NCBI GenBank assembly: GCA_964391865.1
Contig: CAYMNQ010000001.1
Location: 744,001 to 808,000 of the forward strand
Reading direction: 5' to 3'
Length of the DNA stretch: 64,000 nt
Source of the DNA: DASZQL01 sp964391865
GTDB lineage: Bacteria; Planctomycetota; Phycisphaerae; Phycisphaerales; UBA1924
Position 1 is the first letter of the stretch. Every line of letters starts with the position of its first letter. Both the position numbers and the translations under genes were made by a program. The notes below the pieces were generated by a model. That model worked only from the letters and a program-made list of their open reading frames with translations, was not told the origin of the DNA and did not search any database. This document shows positions 44,888-52,630 of this stretch, piece after piece.

Positions 44888-45661
44888 ATGGCCCACCCCG
44901 CCGACCCGCGCCCATCGATTCCCGCGGCGACCTTCACCACCGCTCAGATCCTGTACGTCTGGCTGGCCGCGTTCTTCGTCGCCTGCCTGCTCGTCGCCGA
45001 CATCGTGGGCATCAAGCTCTTCCGCATCCCGCTCGGGTTCACTGTCGACGTGCCGTGGATCGGCCCGATCAGCGCCGTCGAGCACACCTGCGGCATGCTG
45101 ACCTTCCCCGCCACCTTTCTCCTCACCGACCTGCTCAACGAGTACTACGGCAAGCGCGGCGCGCGCCGTGTCATGTGGATCGCCGCCGCAACGGCGATGT
45201 TCGTCTTCGCCGTCATCAACCTCGCCCAGGCGATGCCCTATCTCGACGCGCCGTACAATATCGACCGCGTCCACTTCGAACAGGTCTTCGGCTCCGCGAA
45301 GGTCATGTACGTTGCCTCCGTCGGCGCGTTCATCGTCGGCAGCCTGTGCGATATCGCCCTCTTCGGCATCATCAAACGCTTCACCGGCGGCAAGATGATC
45401 TGGCTCCGCGCCACCGGCAGCACCGTCGTCTCGCAGATGGTCGACAGTTTCGTCGTGACATGGCTCGCCTTTTCCGTCGGCCGCAGACTGTTCGCCGCAC
45501 CGGGCGGCCCGGCAGCGATGACATTCGAGGAAGTGCTCCGCACCGCCGCCACCGGCTACCTGCTGAAGTTCTGCGTCGCCATCGCCATCACCCCGCTCAT
45601 CTACGCGGGCCACGGCATCATGCGCAAGTGGTTCGGGCTGAAGCCCATGCCGCCGGAGTAG
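44888..45661 (+). CDS. yhhQ: YhhQ/VUT-family queuosine precursor transporter
   Basis: From the ATG at 44888 the protein has 257 residues and about six membrane segments. The family mark FLLTDLLNEYYGKRGARRV lies near residue 80. E. coli YhhQ imports 7-cyano-7-deazaguanine and related queuosine precursors. No queuosine synthesis gene is nearby in the window. The gene is divergent from arsR with a 74-bp gap that contains the operator candidate. Confidence 0.9.
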   Translation: MAHPADPRPSIPAATFTTAQILYVWLAAFFVACLLVADIVGIKLFRIPLGFTVDVPWIGPISAVEHTCGMLTFPATFLLTDLLNEYYGKRGARRVMWIAAATAMFVFAVINLAQAMPYLDAPYNIDRVHFEQVFGSAKVMYVASVGAFIVGSLCDIALFGIIKRFTGGKMIWLRATGSTVVSQMVDSFVVTWLAFSVGRRLFAAPGGPAAMTFEEVLRTAATGYLLKFCVAIAITPLIYAGHGIMRKWFGLKPMPPE

Positions 45662-45759
45662 CCGCGAACGGAACGACGAGAGGCGAACCGAGAGCAGCAT
45701 TCGGGCACCGCCCGCGGAGCGCGCGCTCGCGCCGCCGCATCTCGTGCCCCGCGCCTATG

Positions 45760-45788
45760 AAAAACGCCCCGATCATCGGGGCGTTCGA
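45760..45788 (-). terminator. Intrinsic terminator of the glmU-rplI gene run
   Basis: ACGCCCCGAT and ATCGGGGCGT form a perfect 10-bp stem around a minimal loop. On the minus strand it is followed by a T-run, 38 bp after rplI. On the plus strand the tail is not T-rich, though it could still affect yhhQ transcripts. Confidence 0.88.
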
Positions 45789-45825
45789 GAGTGCTTCGAG
45801 TGCTGATCGCTGGCAACAGGGAACC

Positions 45826-46467
45826 CTACTCCTTTTTCTTGCTCTTTTTCTCCGCCTTCGGCTCATCGCTGTCGCCCGCGTCGCCCTTGGGCTTCTTCGA
45901 CTTCTTGCCCTCGCCCTCGGCCGGTGTTGGCGCATCGCCTTCCGCCGGTGCGCCCTCGGCCGCGGGGGCCGCCGCCGGAGCGGACGGCATGTGCTGATCG
46001 AGTTCGAGCGGGCGATCCGGATTCACCGCCAACTTCACCACCGCTTCAAGGTCCGCCTCGGGGCGCACATGAACCTCGTAGTGACCCACGCGCTTGATCG
46101 TCTCGTTCAGGCGCACGTCGCGCGCCTTGACAATGAAGTGCTGCTCCGCGAGCGCCTTGGAGATGTCCTGCTGCGTCACCGAGCCGTACAGGTGCCCGAG
46201 GTCGTTGCACGCGCGGATGAGCGTGATCTCGAAGCCCTCGAGCTTCTCGATCATCGCCACGCGGTCGGCCCGCTGACGCTCAAGAATCTTCTTCGCCTCT
46301 TCGCGCCGCGCGGCGAGCGCCTGGATCTTCTCCGGGCTGGGAGCCGTCGCCACGTTGCGCGGCAACAGGTAATTCCGCGCGTACCCCGAGCGGACGGTCA
46401 CGACATCGCCGACGATCCCAAGACCATCGACGGATTCTGTCAGAAGCAGTTCGTACGTTTTCGGCAT
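45826..46467 (-). CDS. rplI: Ribosomal protein bL9 with a long C-terminal extension
   Basis: The 213-residue protein has the bL9 N-terminal domain (YELLLTESVDGLGIVGDVVTVRSGYARNYLLP), the connecting helix (EKIQALAARREEAKKILERQRAD) and the C-terminal domain ending near residue 158. The remaining 55 residues are an Ala/Glu then Lys/Asp-rich tail ending EKKSKKKE, absent from typical 150-residue bL9. It is the last gene of the run before the terminator. rpsR, which normally lies between ssb and rplI, is missing. Confidence 0.96.
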   Translation of the reverse strand: MPKTYELLLTESVDGLGIVGDVVTVRSGYARNYLLPRNVATAPSPEKIQALAARREEAKKILERQRADRVAMIEKLEGFEITLIRACNDLGHLYGSVTQQDISKALAEQHFIVKARDVRLNETIKRVGHYEVHVRPEADLEAVVKLAVNPDRPLELDQHMPSAPAAAPAAEGAPAEGDAPTPAEGEGKKSKKPKGDAGDSDEPKAEKKSKKKE

Positions 46468-46527
46468 GATTCGCTGTCCTTTCTTCGATCACGAAAGTTG
46501 AGGAGCCTCACGCGAGGCCCCAGCGTG

Positions 46528-46616
46528 GAGTGCGCCTTGCGGGGGTGCGGGATGCGGCTTGCGGCGTTCAGATACGAGTGTCTTGCCGCAAGCCTCAAGC
46601 CGCACGCCGCAGGTCT
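46528..46616. repeat. Intergenic palindrome of GCGGCTTGCGGC type
   Basis: Left arm GTGCGGGATGCGGCTTGCGGC (about 46547-46567) pairs with the right arm GCCGCAAGCCTCAAGCCGCAC (about 46584-46604). It fills the ssb-rplI gap where rpsR is usually found. Related words occur at 110-150 and 49290-49375. Confidence 0.8.
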
Positions 46617-46619
46617 TTC

Positions 46620-47093
46620 TCAGAACGGGATATCTTCCTCCCCCATCGGTTCATAGTTCGCGCCGGGCTTCGACGCGCCGGAACGGGCCGGCGAACCGCC
46701 GCCCCCGCCCTCGGCGGACCCGCCCCCCGAATAGCCGCCACCACCGCTCGCGCCGGGCTTCGAGTCGATGAAGCGGAACTCTTCGACGACCACCTTCATC
46801 TTCGAACGCTTCTGCCCGTCCTTGTCGTCCCACTGGTCGAGTTTCAAGCGCCCCTCCACGAACACCGGGCTGCCCTTGCGCAGGAACTTGCCCAGCGTCT
46901 CGCCGGTCTTGCCCCACGCTTCGCAGTCGACGAACGTCACCTCTTCGCGGTTCTCGCCCTCGGCCGTTCGGTACTGACGGTTCACCGCCAACCCGAACTG
47001 CGAAACCGACTGATTGCCGCTAGGCAGGTGACGCACCTCGACATCGCGCGTCAGGTTGCCCATGAGAAACACTTTGTTGAATCCTCGTGCCAT
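46620..47093 (-). CDS. ssb: Single-stranded DNA-binding protein
   Basis: The 157-residue protein has an OB-fold (1-110) with NKVFLMGNLTRDVEVRHL, FGLAVNRQYRTAEG and SPVFVEGRLKLDQW. A Gly/Ser-rich linker follows, and the acidic tip EEDIPF that docks partner proteins. It binds single-stranded DNA as a tetramer during replication and repair. The ATG at 47093 is preferred over the upstream start of the frame, giving MARGFNKVF. Confidence 0.97.
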   Translation of the reverse strand: MARGFNKVFLMGNLTRDVEVRHLPSGNQSVSQFGLAVNRQYRTAEGENREEVTFVDCEAWGKTGETLGKFLRKGSPVFVEGRLKLDQWDDKDGQKRSKMKVVVEEFRFIDSKPGASGGGGYSGGGSAEGGGGGSPARSGASKPGANYEPMGEEDIPF

Positions 47094-47230
47094 GGCCGGG
47101 TTCCTCAACGCATCAGGAGACTAAGAAACGAGTCGAAGGACATCGAGCAAAGAAGAAAACGAACAATAGGTTGTTAAGAGGCGGGCGGAACCGCCGTCTC
47201 TCGAGTTCAAGCAGGACCGCACCCGATCAA

Positions 47231-47674
47231 TCACGCGCCGGCGGCGGCGGGGACCGCCTCCGCGGGCCGGTCCGCGCCGGGCAGCTCCGTCGTGCGGCTC
47301 TTCCGCAGCTGAGCCTCGGTCTCCAGTTCGCGCTGTCCCTCCGCCGCCTGCATCTCCGCGATCGTCAGGTGGTCGGCCCGCAGGATCAGCGTGCGCATGA
47401 TCTTCTCCGACAGGTTGCAGTCGCGCTCCATGTGCGGCACGTTCACCGGGTCGCAGGAGAAGTACGCGAGGATATACAAGCCGCGCTTCTGCTTGTCGAT
47501 CTCGTACGCCAGGCGGCGCTCGTCCCACTTCTTCATCGCGATCAGCTCCGCGTGCGCACGGCGCATGATCTCGCGGAGGTGCTCGATCACCGCGCCCAGG
47601 TCGGCGGCGGCGGACTGGCTGATCAGGAACATCGCTTCGTAGTTGTTCTTCCGGCCTTTGGAGGTCTGAGTCAT
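47231..47674 (-). CDS. rpsF: Ribosomal protein bS6
   Basis: The 147-residue protein has the bS6 fold: NNYEAMFLISQ at the start, KKWDERRLAYEIDKQKRGLYILAYF in the middle and SEKIMRTLILR. An Ala-rich tail extends beyond the usual 100-135 residues. It belongs to the central domain of the 30S subunit and binds bS18, whose gene is absent here. The gap to ssb is 137 bp. Confidence 0.95.
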   Translation of the reverse strand: MTQTSKGRKNNYEAMFLISQSAAADLGAVIEHLREIMRRAHAELIAMKKWDERRLAYEIDKQKRGLYILAYFSCDPVNVPHMERDCNLSEKIMRTLILRADHLTIAEMQAAEGQRELETEAQLRKSRTTELPGADRPAEAVPAAAGA

Positions 47675-47754
47675 TGTGAACTGTGCCTTTCAGGCGGACC
47701 GAGAGGCCCGCGGGGTATTGTCAGGTGATTCGAGTGAATTCGATGGGTGAACGA

Positions 47755-47792
47755 TGTGATTTGAGCTTTGAGATTTGAAATTTGAGACTTTC
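47755..47792. repeat. TTTGAGATTTGAAATTTGAG repeat
   Basis: Between pth and rpsF a short AT-rich stretch, built of GAGNTTTGA/GAAATTTGA units, repeats itself. It stands out from the GC-rich surroundings. It translates into SQISNLKAQI-like peptides in one frame, which is not a gene. Confidence 0.6.
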
Positions 47793-47804
47793 GACTAGCG
47801 CGAA

Positions 47805-48533
47805 CTAGCTGCTCTCCGCCGCGCTTGATCTCGCGCCGGGCGGCTTCGCGTCCGGCGGCGCCGTGCCCGGCGGCGGCTTCGCTTTCTCCGGCTTGGGCGG
47901 CTTGTCCGGGGCGTTGAACCGGTTCATCGCCGCGTTCAGCCCGCCCGTCGCCCACACCTCCGCCGCGTCCGCCGCCCGGTCGAGCGCCGGCTCGACCAGC
48001 GACCACTGCGTCTCGCTGAAGCGCTCGAGCACGTAGTCGCTCTGCGACGCGCACGTCGGCTGATCGACGCCCACGCGGCAGCGCGGGTAGCCCGTTGTGC
48101 CCAGACACCGCTCGATGTCGGCGAGACCATTCTGCCCGCCCGAGCCGCCCTCGCCGCGGATGCGGATGCTCCCGCACGCGAGGTAGATATCGTCGACGAT
48201 CACGAACAGATCGAGCGCCGGGTTGAGCTTGAAGAAGCGGACCGCCTCCGCCACCGCCAGCCCCGAGCGGTTCATGAACGTCAGCGGCTTCATGAACAAG
48301 CACCGCTCTTCGGCCACGGACGACGCCGACTCGCCGGGCTTCGACGCGCCCCATCCGCCGGAGGAGGCGCGCGGCTTCACCGGCGCTTCCACCGTGATGG
48401 AATGGAATCGCGACCGCGTCGGCGCGCCGGGGGCATGGCGGTGGACCAGTCGGTCCACCGCCATGAAGCCCGCGTTGTGCCGCGTCTTCTCGTACTGCGA
48501 GCCGGGATTGCCCAGTCCGACGATCAGCTTCAC
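47805..48533 (-). CDS. pth: Peptidyl-tRNA hydrolase
   Basis: The 242-residue protein frees tRNA from drop-off peptidyl-tRNA. Motifs are KLIVGLGNPGSQYEKTRHNAGFMAVD with the catalytic His near residue 20, MKPLTFMNRSG, and IVDDIYLACGSIRIRGEGGSGGQNGL. About 25 residues (KPRASSGGWGASKPGESASS) are inserted before MKPLTFMN. The Pro/Lys/Ala tail (about 205-242) is longer than usual. The GTG start at 48533 is preceded by GAGAGG. rplY ends 5 bp upstream. Confidence 0.95.
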   Translation of the reverse strand: MKLIVGLGNPGSQYEKTRHNAGFMAVDRLVHRHAPGAPTRSRFHSITVEAPVKPRASSGGWGASKPGESASSVAEERCLFMKPLTFMNRSGLAVAEAVRFFKLNPALDLFVIVDDIYLACGSIRIRGEGGSGGQNGLADIERCLGTTGYPRCRVGVDQPTCASQSDYVLERFSETQWSLVEPALDRAADAAEVWATGGLNAAMNRFNAPDKPPKPEKAKPPPGTAPPDAKPPGARSSAAESS

Positions 48534-48538
48534 ACCTC

Positions 48539-49261
48539 TCAGCCCTTCTTCTTGTCGCCGCCGACCTTCGCGGCAGCCGCGCCCTTCGCACCGGCGGCAC
48601 CCTTCGCCGCATCGCCCTCTTTGCCTTCTTCCTTCTTCGCGGTGATGACCTCGGGGCCGGCCGGAGCGCCCTCGACCGCCGCGCCCTCGGCGGCAACCTC
48701 TTCAGCCTTCGCTTCGCTGATCGCCGCGACGATCGCGTCCGGGTCGTCCGCCAGCTCGACGCCCGCCGGCAGCGTCACCTCGCGCATGTGAATCTCCCGA
48801 TCCATATCCAGGCCCGAGACGTCCACATCGATGTGGTCCGGCAGAGCCAGCACGGTGCACTTCACCGTGATGCTCACGCGCGGCGTGGTCAAGATCGCGC
48901 CGGCCTTCTTCAGACCGACCGCCTCACCCAGCAACCGGATATGCACGTGCGCCTCGATCTTCTCGTCCAAGCTCACTCGCGAGAAATCCAGGTGCACCGG
49001 GTTCGTGCCCAGATAGTCGAACTGCACGTCCTTCACGATCACGGTCTGCGTCTCCTGCTCGCCGGCGAGCGTCATGCTGAAAACCTTCTCGCCGCTGAAG
49101 AGATAGCGCAGCGTTTCCTTCGAGTCCACGGTGATGTGGACCGGCGTCTTGCCGTGCCCGTAGACCACCGCGGGCATCTTGCCGGCGGCCCGCTCACGCT
49201 TCGCGTAGCGAGAACCGATCCGGGGACGGGATTCAACTTTCAGGGTGTGTGCGACTCGCAT
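48539..49261 (-). CDS. rplY: Ribosomal protein bL25 (CTC type)
   Basis: From the ATG at 49261 the protein has 240 residues. The N-terminal 5S-rRNA-binding domain (LKVESRPRIGSRYAKRERAAGKMPAVVYGHGK) is followed by the TL5/CTC C-terminal domain (to about 185). An Ala/Lys/Glu tail ends VGGDKKKG. The family binds 5S rRNA at the central protuberance. The longer frame to 49366 runs through repeats and is rejected. Confidence 0.95.
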   Translation of the reverse strand: MRVAHTLKVESRPRIGSRYAKRERAAGKMPAVVYGHGKTPVHITVDSKETLRYLFSGEKVFSMTLAGEQETQTVIVKDVQFDYLGTNPVHLDFSRVSLDEKIEAHVHIRLLGEAVGLKKAGAILTTPRVSITVKCTVLALPDHIDVDVSGLDMDREIHMREVTLPAGVELADDPDAIVAAISEAKAEEVAAEGAAVEGAPAGPEVITAKKEEGKEGDAAKGAAGAKGAAAAKVGGDKKKG

Positions 49262-49289
49262 GATTCCGTATCTCCGATGTGGTGTGTTG

Positions 49290-49375
49290 TGTGTTGGAAC
49301 GGCTTGGGGCTTGGGGCTCGTTGTTCCGGGGTGCCGCTCGCGTCTTGCTTGAACCGCAAACCGCACCCCGCATTC
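49290..49375. repeat. Intergenic repeat between rplY and prs
   Basis: GGCTTGGGGCTTGGGGCTCG-type direct repeats are followed by GCTTGAACCGCAAACCGCACC, which resembles words at 110-150 and 46584-46606. No gene or clear terminator is seen. Confidence 0.5.
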
Positions 49376-50374
49376 CTATCTCTTCGACTCCCCCCACCGC
49401 TTCAGCAGTGCGCTGACGGACTGGTTGTGATGGATATGGTGGATCGCGTCGGCGAACAGTTTGCCGACGCACAATGTCACGAGCTTGTCCTTGATCGGGT
49501 CGAGCCTCGAATCCGCCGGGATCGTGTTCGACACGATCACCTTGCTGATCGGCGCTTTCTTCAGGCGGTCGGCGCAGTTCCCGCTCATCACCGCGTGCGT
49601 CGCCGCCACGAGGCAGTCCTTCGCCCCGTGCTCCATCAGCACGCGGGCCGCTTCGCACACCGTGCCGCCGGTCGAGATCATGTCGTCGACCATCAGCACC
49701 GTCTTGCCGCGCACGTCGCCGATCACATTGTTCATCACGACCTCGGTGCCGCTCTTCCGCCGCTTGTCGACGATCGCGAGGTCCGCCCCCAGCATGTCCG
49801 CGTACATGTTCGCGACCTTCACGTTCCCGACGTCCGGGCTGACGACGACCAGATCCCCCAGTTCCTCGCGGATGCCGAGCAGGTACTCCTCGAACACCGG
49901 CGCGGCGGCGAGGTGATCAACCGGCAGGTCGAAAAACCCCTGGATCTGCGCCGCGTGCAGGTCGAGCGCCAGCACGCGGTTGAACCCCGCTTCGGTGATC
50001 ATGTTCGCGACGAGTTTCGCCGTGATGGGCGTGCGTCCGCGCTCTTTGCGGTCCTGCCGGCCGTAGCCGAAGTACGGGATCACCGCCGTCATCCGCTTGG
50101 CGCTCGAACGCCGCATTGAGTCGGCGAAGATCAGCAACTCCATCAGATTCTCATTCACCGGGCGGCACGTCGAGAGGATCACGAAGCAGTCGCGCCCGCG
50201 CACGTCCTCCTCGATGTGCACGATCAATTCGCCGTCGGGGAATTCTTCCGTGCGTGCCACGCCCAACGGCATCTTCAGGTGCTCGCACACCCGGCGCGCC
50301 AGGTCGATCGAGTGCCGACCGGCGAACACCTTCAACTCCACGCCGTTCTTCGTCTGCTGAGCCTGCGTGCTCAT
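49376..50374 (-). CDS. prs: Ribose-phosphate pyrophosphokinase
   Basis: The 332-residue cytoplasmic enzyme makes PRPP from ribose 5-phosphate and ATP for nucleotide, His and Trp synthesis. Signatures are FPDGELIVHIEEDVRGRD, YGRQDRKERGRTPITAKLVANM, the divalent cation site DLHAAQIQGFFDLPVDHL and the PRPP loop VLMVDDMISTGGT. Its ATG overlaps the preceding uridylyltransferase stop by 4 bp, so the two are translationally coupled. Confidence 0.97.
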   Translation of the reverse strand: MSTQAQQTKNGVELKVFAGRHSIDLARRVCEHLKMPLGVARTEEFPDGELIVHIEEDVRGRDCFVILSTCRPVNENLMELLIFADSMRRSSAKRMTAVIPYFGYGRQDRKERGRTPITAKLVANMITEAGFNRVLALDLHAAQIQGFFDLPVDHLAAAPVFEEYLLGIREELGDLVVVSPDVGNVKVANMYADMLGADLAIVDKRRKSGTEVVMNNVIGDVRGKTVLMVDDMISTGGTVCEAARVLMEHGAKDCLVAATHAVMSGNCADRLKKAPISKVIVSNTIPADSRLDPIKDKLVTLCVGKLFADAIHHIHHNQSVSALLKRWGESKR

Positions 50375-51165
50375 GCCGCCCTGCCTTTCCCTGGCTGACC
50401 AGCGCCCCCGGCACCCCGCCCGATCATGATCCGTTCCACATCCGCCAGCTGCGCCGGCGTGTTGATCGACAGCACGTCCTCCGGCGGCACCGCGTCGATC
50501 ACCTCGACGCGCTTCCCCTCCGCCATCAGCAGCGCCGGCACGTCCGTGATGTAGTACTCCCCGCCCACCGGGTCGCGCTTCACTCGCTCCAGCGCGCCGA
50601 AGAGCGATTTCGCATCAAAGCAGTAATAGCTCGGGTTCACCTCGCGAACCTTCAACTGCTCTGCGGTCGCGTTCTTCTGCTCGACGATCGCGCTGAACCG
50701 CCCCGCCCCATCGCGCACGATCCGGCCGTAGCCCGAGGGATCGTCGATCACCGCCGTCGCCAGCGTCGCCGACGACGCCGTCGACCGATGCCGATCCAGC
50801 AGCGTCCGCAGCGTCGCGGGCCGGATCAGCGGCCCATCCCCCGCCAGCACAAAAACATCATGCCCCGGTTCGCTCTTCTCACGCGCAAACAGCGACTCCG
50901 CGCACCGCACCGCGTGACCCGTGCCGTGCTGCTCTGACTGCACGGCGAACTCCACGCCACGCGCCGAATTCTTGAACAACCCCCGCACCACATCCTGCTG
51001 ATACCCCACCACGATCACCACCCGCGAGCACCCGGCGTCAAAGCAAGCGTCAGCCACCCACTCGACCATCGCCCTGCCGCACACGCGGTGCGCCACCTTG
51101 GGCAGATCGCTGTTCATGCGAGTGCCCTTGCCGGCCGCCAGGATGATCGCCGAGAGTGTCCGCAT
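50371..51165 (-). CDS. GlmU-like uridylyltransferase without acetyltransferase domain
   Basis: From the ATG at 51165 (MRTLSAIILAAGKGTRM) the protein has 264 residues. It has the nucleotidyltransferase fold of GlmU: LAAGKGTRMNSDLPKVAH, SEQHGTGHAV, FVLAGDGPLIR, GYGRIVRD and NPSYYCFDAK. Full GlmU has about 450 residues with a left-handed beta-helix acetyltransferase that is absent here. It would make UDP-N-acetylglucosamine from GlcNAc-1-phosphate, with acetylation done elsewhere. It heads the prs-rplY-pth-rpsF-ssb-rplI run, the position of glmU in many bacteria. Confidence 0.9.
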   Translation of the reverse strand: MRTLSAIILAAGKGTRMNSDLPKVAHRVCGRAMVEWVADACFDAGCSRVVIVVGYQQDVVRGLFKNSARGVEFAVQSEQHGTGHAVRCAESLFAREKSEPGHDVFVLAGDGPLIRPATLRTLLDRHRSTASSATLATAVIDDPSGYGRIVRDGAGRFSAIVEQKNATAEQLKVREVNPSYYCFDAKSLFGALERVKRDPVGGEYYITDVPALLMAEGKRVEVIDAVPPEDVLSINTPAQLADVERIMIGRGAGGAGQPGKGRAA

Positions 51166-51241
51166 CGCGCCACAAACCGCGGCGGCCAAACCGAATCAAA
51201 CCTCATAGTGCCCGCCGAGCCCGGCGCCCCCGAAAAGGAAG

Positions 51242-51312
51242 CTGGCCCGCCTGGATTCGAACCAGGACAAAGTGAACCAAAATCACTTGTGCTACCGTTA
51301 CACTACGGGCCA
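51242..51312 (-). tRNA. tRNA-Gln (anticodon UUG)
   Basis: The acceptor arms TGGCCCG and CGGGCCA pair over 7 bp. The D arm (GTGTAACGGTAGCAC) is normal. The anticodon stem encloses the loop TTTTGGT, giving anticodon TTG. The T arm contains GGTTCGAATCC. CCA is not encoded. It lies upstream of, and in the same orientation as, the GlmU-like gene, 77 bp away. Confidence 0.95.
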
Positions 51313-51676
51313 ACACGGTTGGCGCCGGCATCGCCTCCATCTCTTCAGCGGCACGACGCGCCAGCACAATCGCCGACACTCATACGCCGCCCCTCCTTGC
51401 GGAGGTCGGGACCGAACGGGCCACCATCAACAGCGGCCCTGCCCGGTCCCGCCGATCGGCTCATGCCGATCTGAAGAGCGGAACCCTGCGCGACCGCGGC
51501 CCAAACTTCCCCGGAGCGGGACGCCCCATCAGCCGCGATAGGAAAACGCCCATGCCGCGCCTCGCCGGATATCTCTCCGGGTCCGTCACGGTCGGCTCCC
51601 CAGTGGGGAAGGACGAGAAGTGTAGCGACCCCCGCCGCCGACGCAACTCACCGCCACCGATCAAAATCCAAAATAC
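51313..51676. other. Gap upstream of tRNA-Gln
   Basis: About 360 bp hold no convincing gene. AT content rises near 51660-51680. The tRNA promoter should lie in the part next to 51312, but I see no good match to consensus. The far part leads into a large palindromic repeat. Confidence 0.5.
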
Positions 51677-51941
51677 ATGAAGAAGCCACGGATTTCACAG
51701 ATGACTCGGATGGGAAAGTCGGAAGGGCGGAAGTCTGAAGAAGGCAGAGCCACAGACGGCACTGACATGCACAGATGTGTCACAGGATTACCCCATCCCC
51801 GTCAGTGCTTGTCTGTGCCGTCCGTGGCAACTCTTCTTCTTGTCGTCATTCGTGTCATCCGTGAAATCCGTGGCGTCCTCTTCCGCCGTCCGACTTCCGC
51901 CCTTCCGACTTCCGACTTCCGCCCTTCCGCCTCCCGCCCCT
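51677..51941. repeat. Large nested inverted repeat (CCACGGATTTCAC type)
   Basis: The left half has GCCACGGATTTCACAGATGA, then GTCGGAAGGGCGGAAG, then GCCACAGACGGCACTGACA. The right half holds the complements of these three words (51800-51941): CAGTGCTTGTCTGTGCCG, TCATCCGTGAAATCCGTGGC and several CTTCCG units. Each word is thus palindromic in the whole. It begins between tRNA-Gln and the phosphatase gene and ends at the phosphatase stop codon. Confidence 0.85.
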
Positions 51942-52427
51942 TCACAGTTCATCAAGCATCCCCTCACACGCCGCGCGGATCATCTCGTACACCTCATGGA
52001 ACATCCCGTCCGTCCCGGTGTACGGATCGGGCACCTCAAGCAACTCCCCCGCCGCAAGTCCGACTGCCGGATCGAACGACCGCAGCAACCGCGTCCGTTC
52101 CCTCGGCGTGCCCATCTTCAGCAGCCGCGCCTCATTCGAGCGGTCCATCGGCACAAACCAGTCGAACACGCCGAGATGCTTCGCCGCGTCGAACACCTGC
52201 GCCCGGCTGGTGAGCTCGATGCCGTAGTGCCGCGCCGTCGCCCGCGCCCGCAGGTCGGGCAACTCGCCCACATGCCACGCACCCGTCCCCGCCGACTCGA
52301 TATGAAACCGCCCGAGTACGCCGCGCTCGCGCGCCAAATGCCGGAACACCCCCTCCGCTATCGGCGAGCGGCAGATGTTCCCCAGACACACAAACAACAC
52401 CCTCGTTCGCCCACGCGCGTCACTCAT
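51942..52427 (-). CDS. Low-molecular-weight protein tyrosine phosphatase
   Basis: From the ATG at 52427 the protein has 161 residues. The P-loop CLGNICRSP near residue 14 supplies the nucleophilic Cys and the Arg, and DPYTG near residue 130 the acid Asp. The family acts on phosphotyrosine or phosphoarginine and is often linked to exopolysaccharide control through tyrosine kinases. No Wzc-type kinase gene is seen here. Repeats lie on both sides, so it seems to be transcribed alone. Confidence 0.93.
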   Translation of the reverse strand: MSDARGRTRVLFVCLGNICRSPIAEGVFRHLARERGVLGRFHIESAGTGAWHVGELPDLRARATARHYGIELTSRAQVFDAAKHLGVFDWFVPMDRSNEARLLKMGTPRERTRLLRSFDPAVGLAAGELLEVPDPYTGTDGMFHEVYEMIRAACEGMLDEL

Positions 52428-52500
52428 GCGCGCGAGTGTAAACGCCCGCGTCACCAACAAGCCCAACGGCAGCAAACCTCGCCGAACCCCTGAAGCAAGA

Positions 52501-52600
52501 TTCACCGCAGAGACGCAAAGGACGCAGAGAAAAAAAGCAACTGGCTTCTGACTCTGCGTCCTCTGAGTCCTCTGATTCCTCTGCGACTCTGCGGTAAGTC
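52501..52600. repeat. Intergenic inverted repeat of the ACGCAGAGGACGCAGAG type
   Basis: Left arm TTCACCGCAGAGACGCAAAG (52501-52530) pairs with the complementary right arm ending CTCTGCGACTCTGCGGTAAG (about 52552-52600). The arms are built of 9-bp units (ACGCAGAGN). It lies between divergent genes and is close to the start of the helicase-nuclease gene, so promoters must overlap it or lie in the remaining short flanks. Confidence 0.85.
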
Positions 52601-52630
52601 CCTTCCGAATCTCCGCTCTACACTGACGCC

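Noticed and set aside
47671..48696. Open frame overlapping pth in another phase
   Set aside because: It is Arg/Gly-rich, antisense to nothing and without motifs, and its end runs through an AT-rich repeat; pth in the neighbouring frame has full family signatures.
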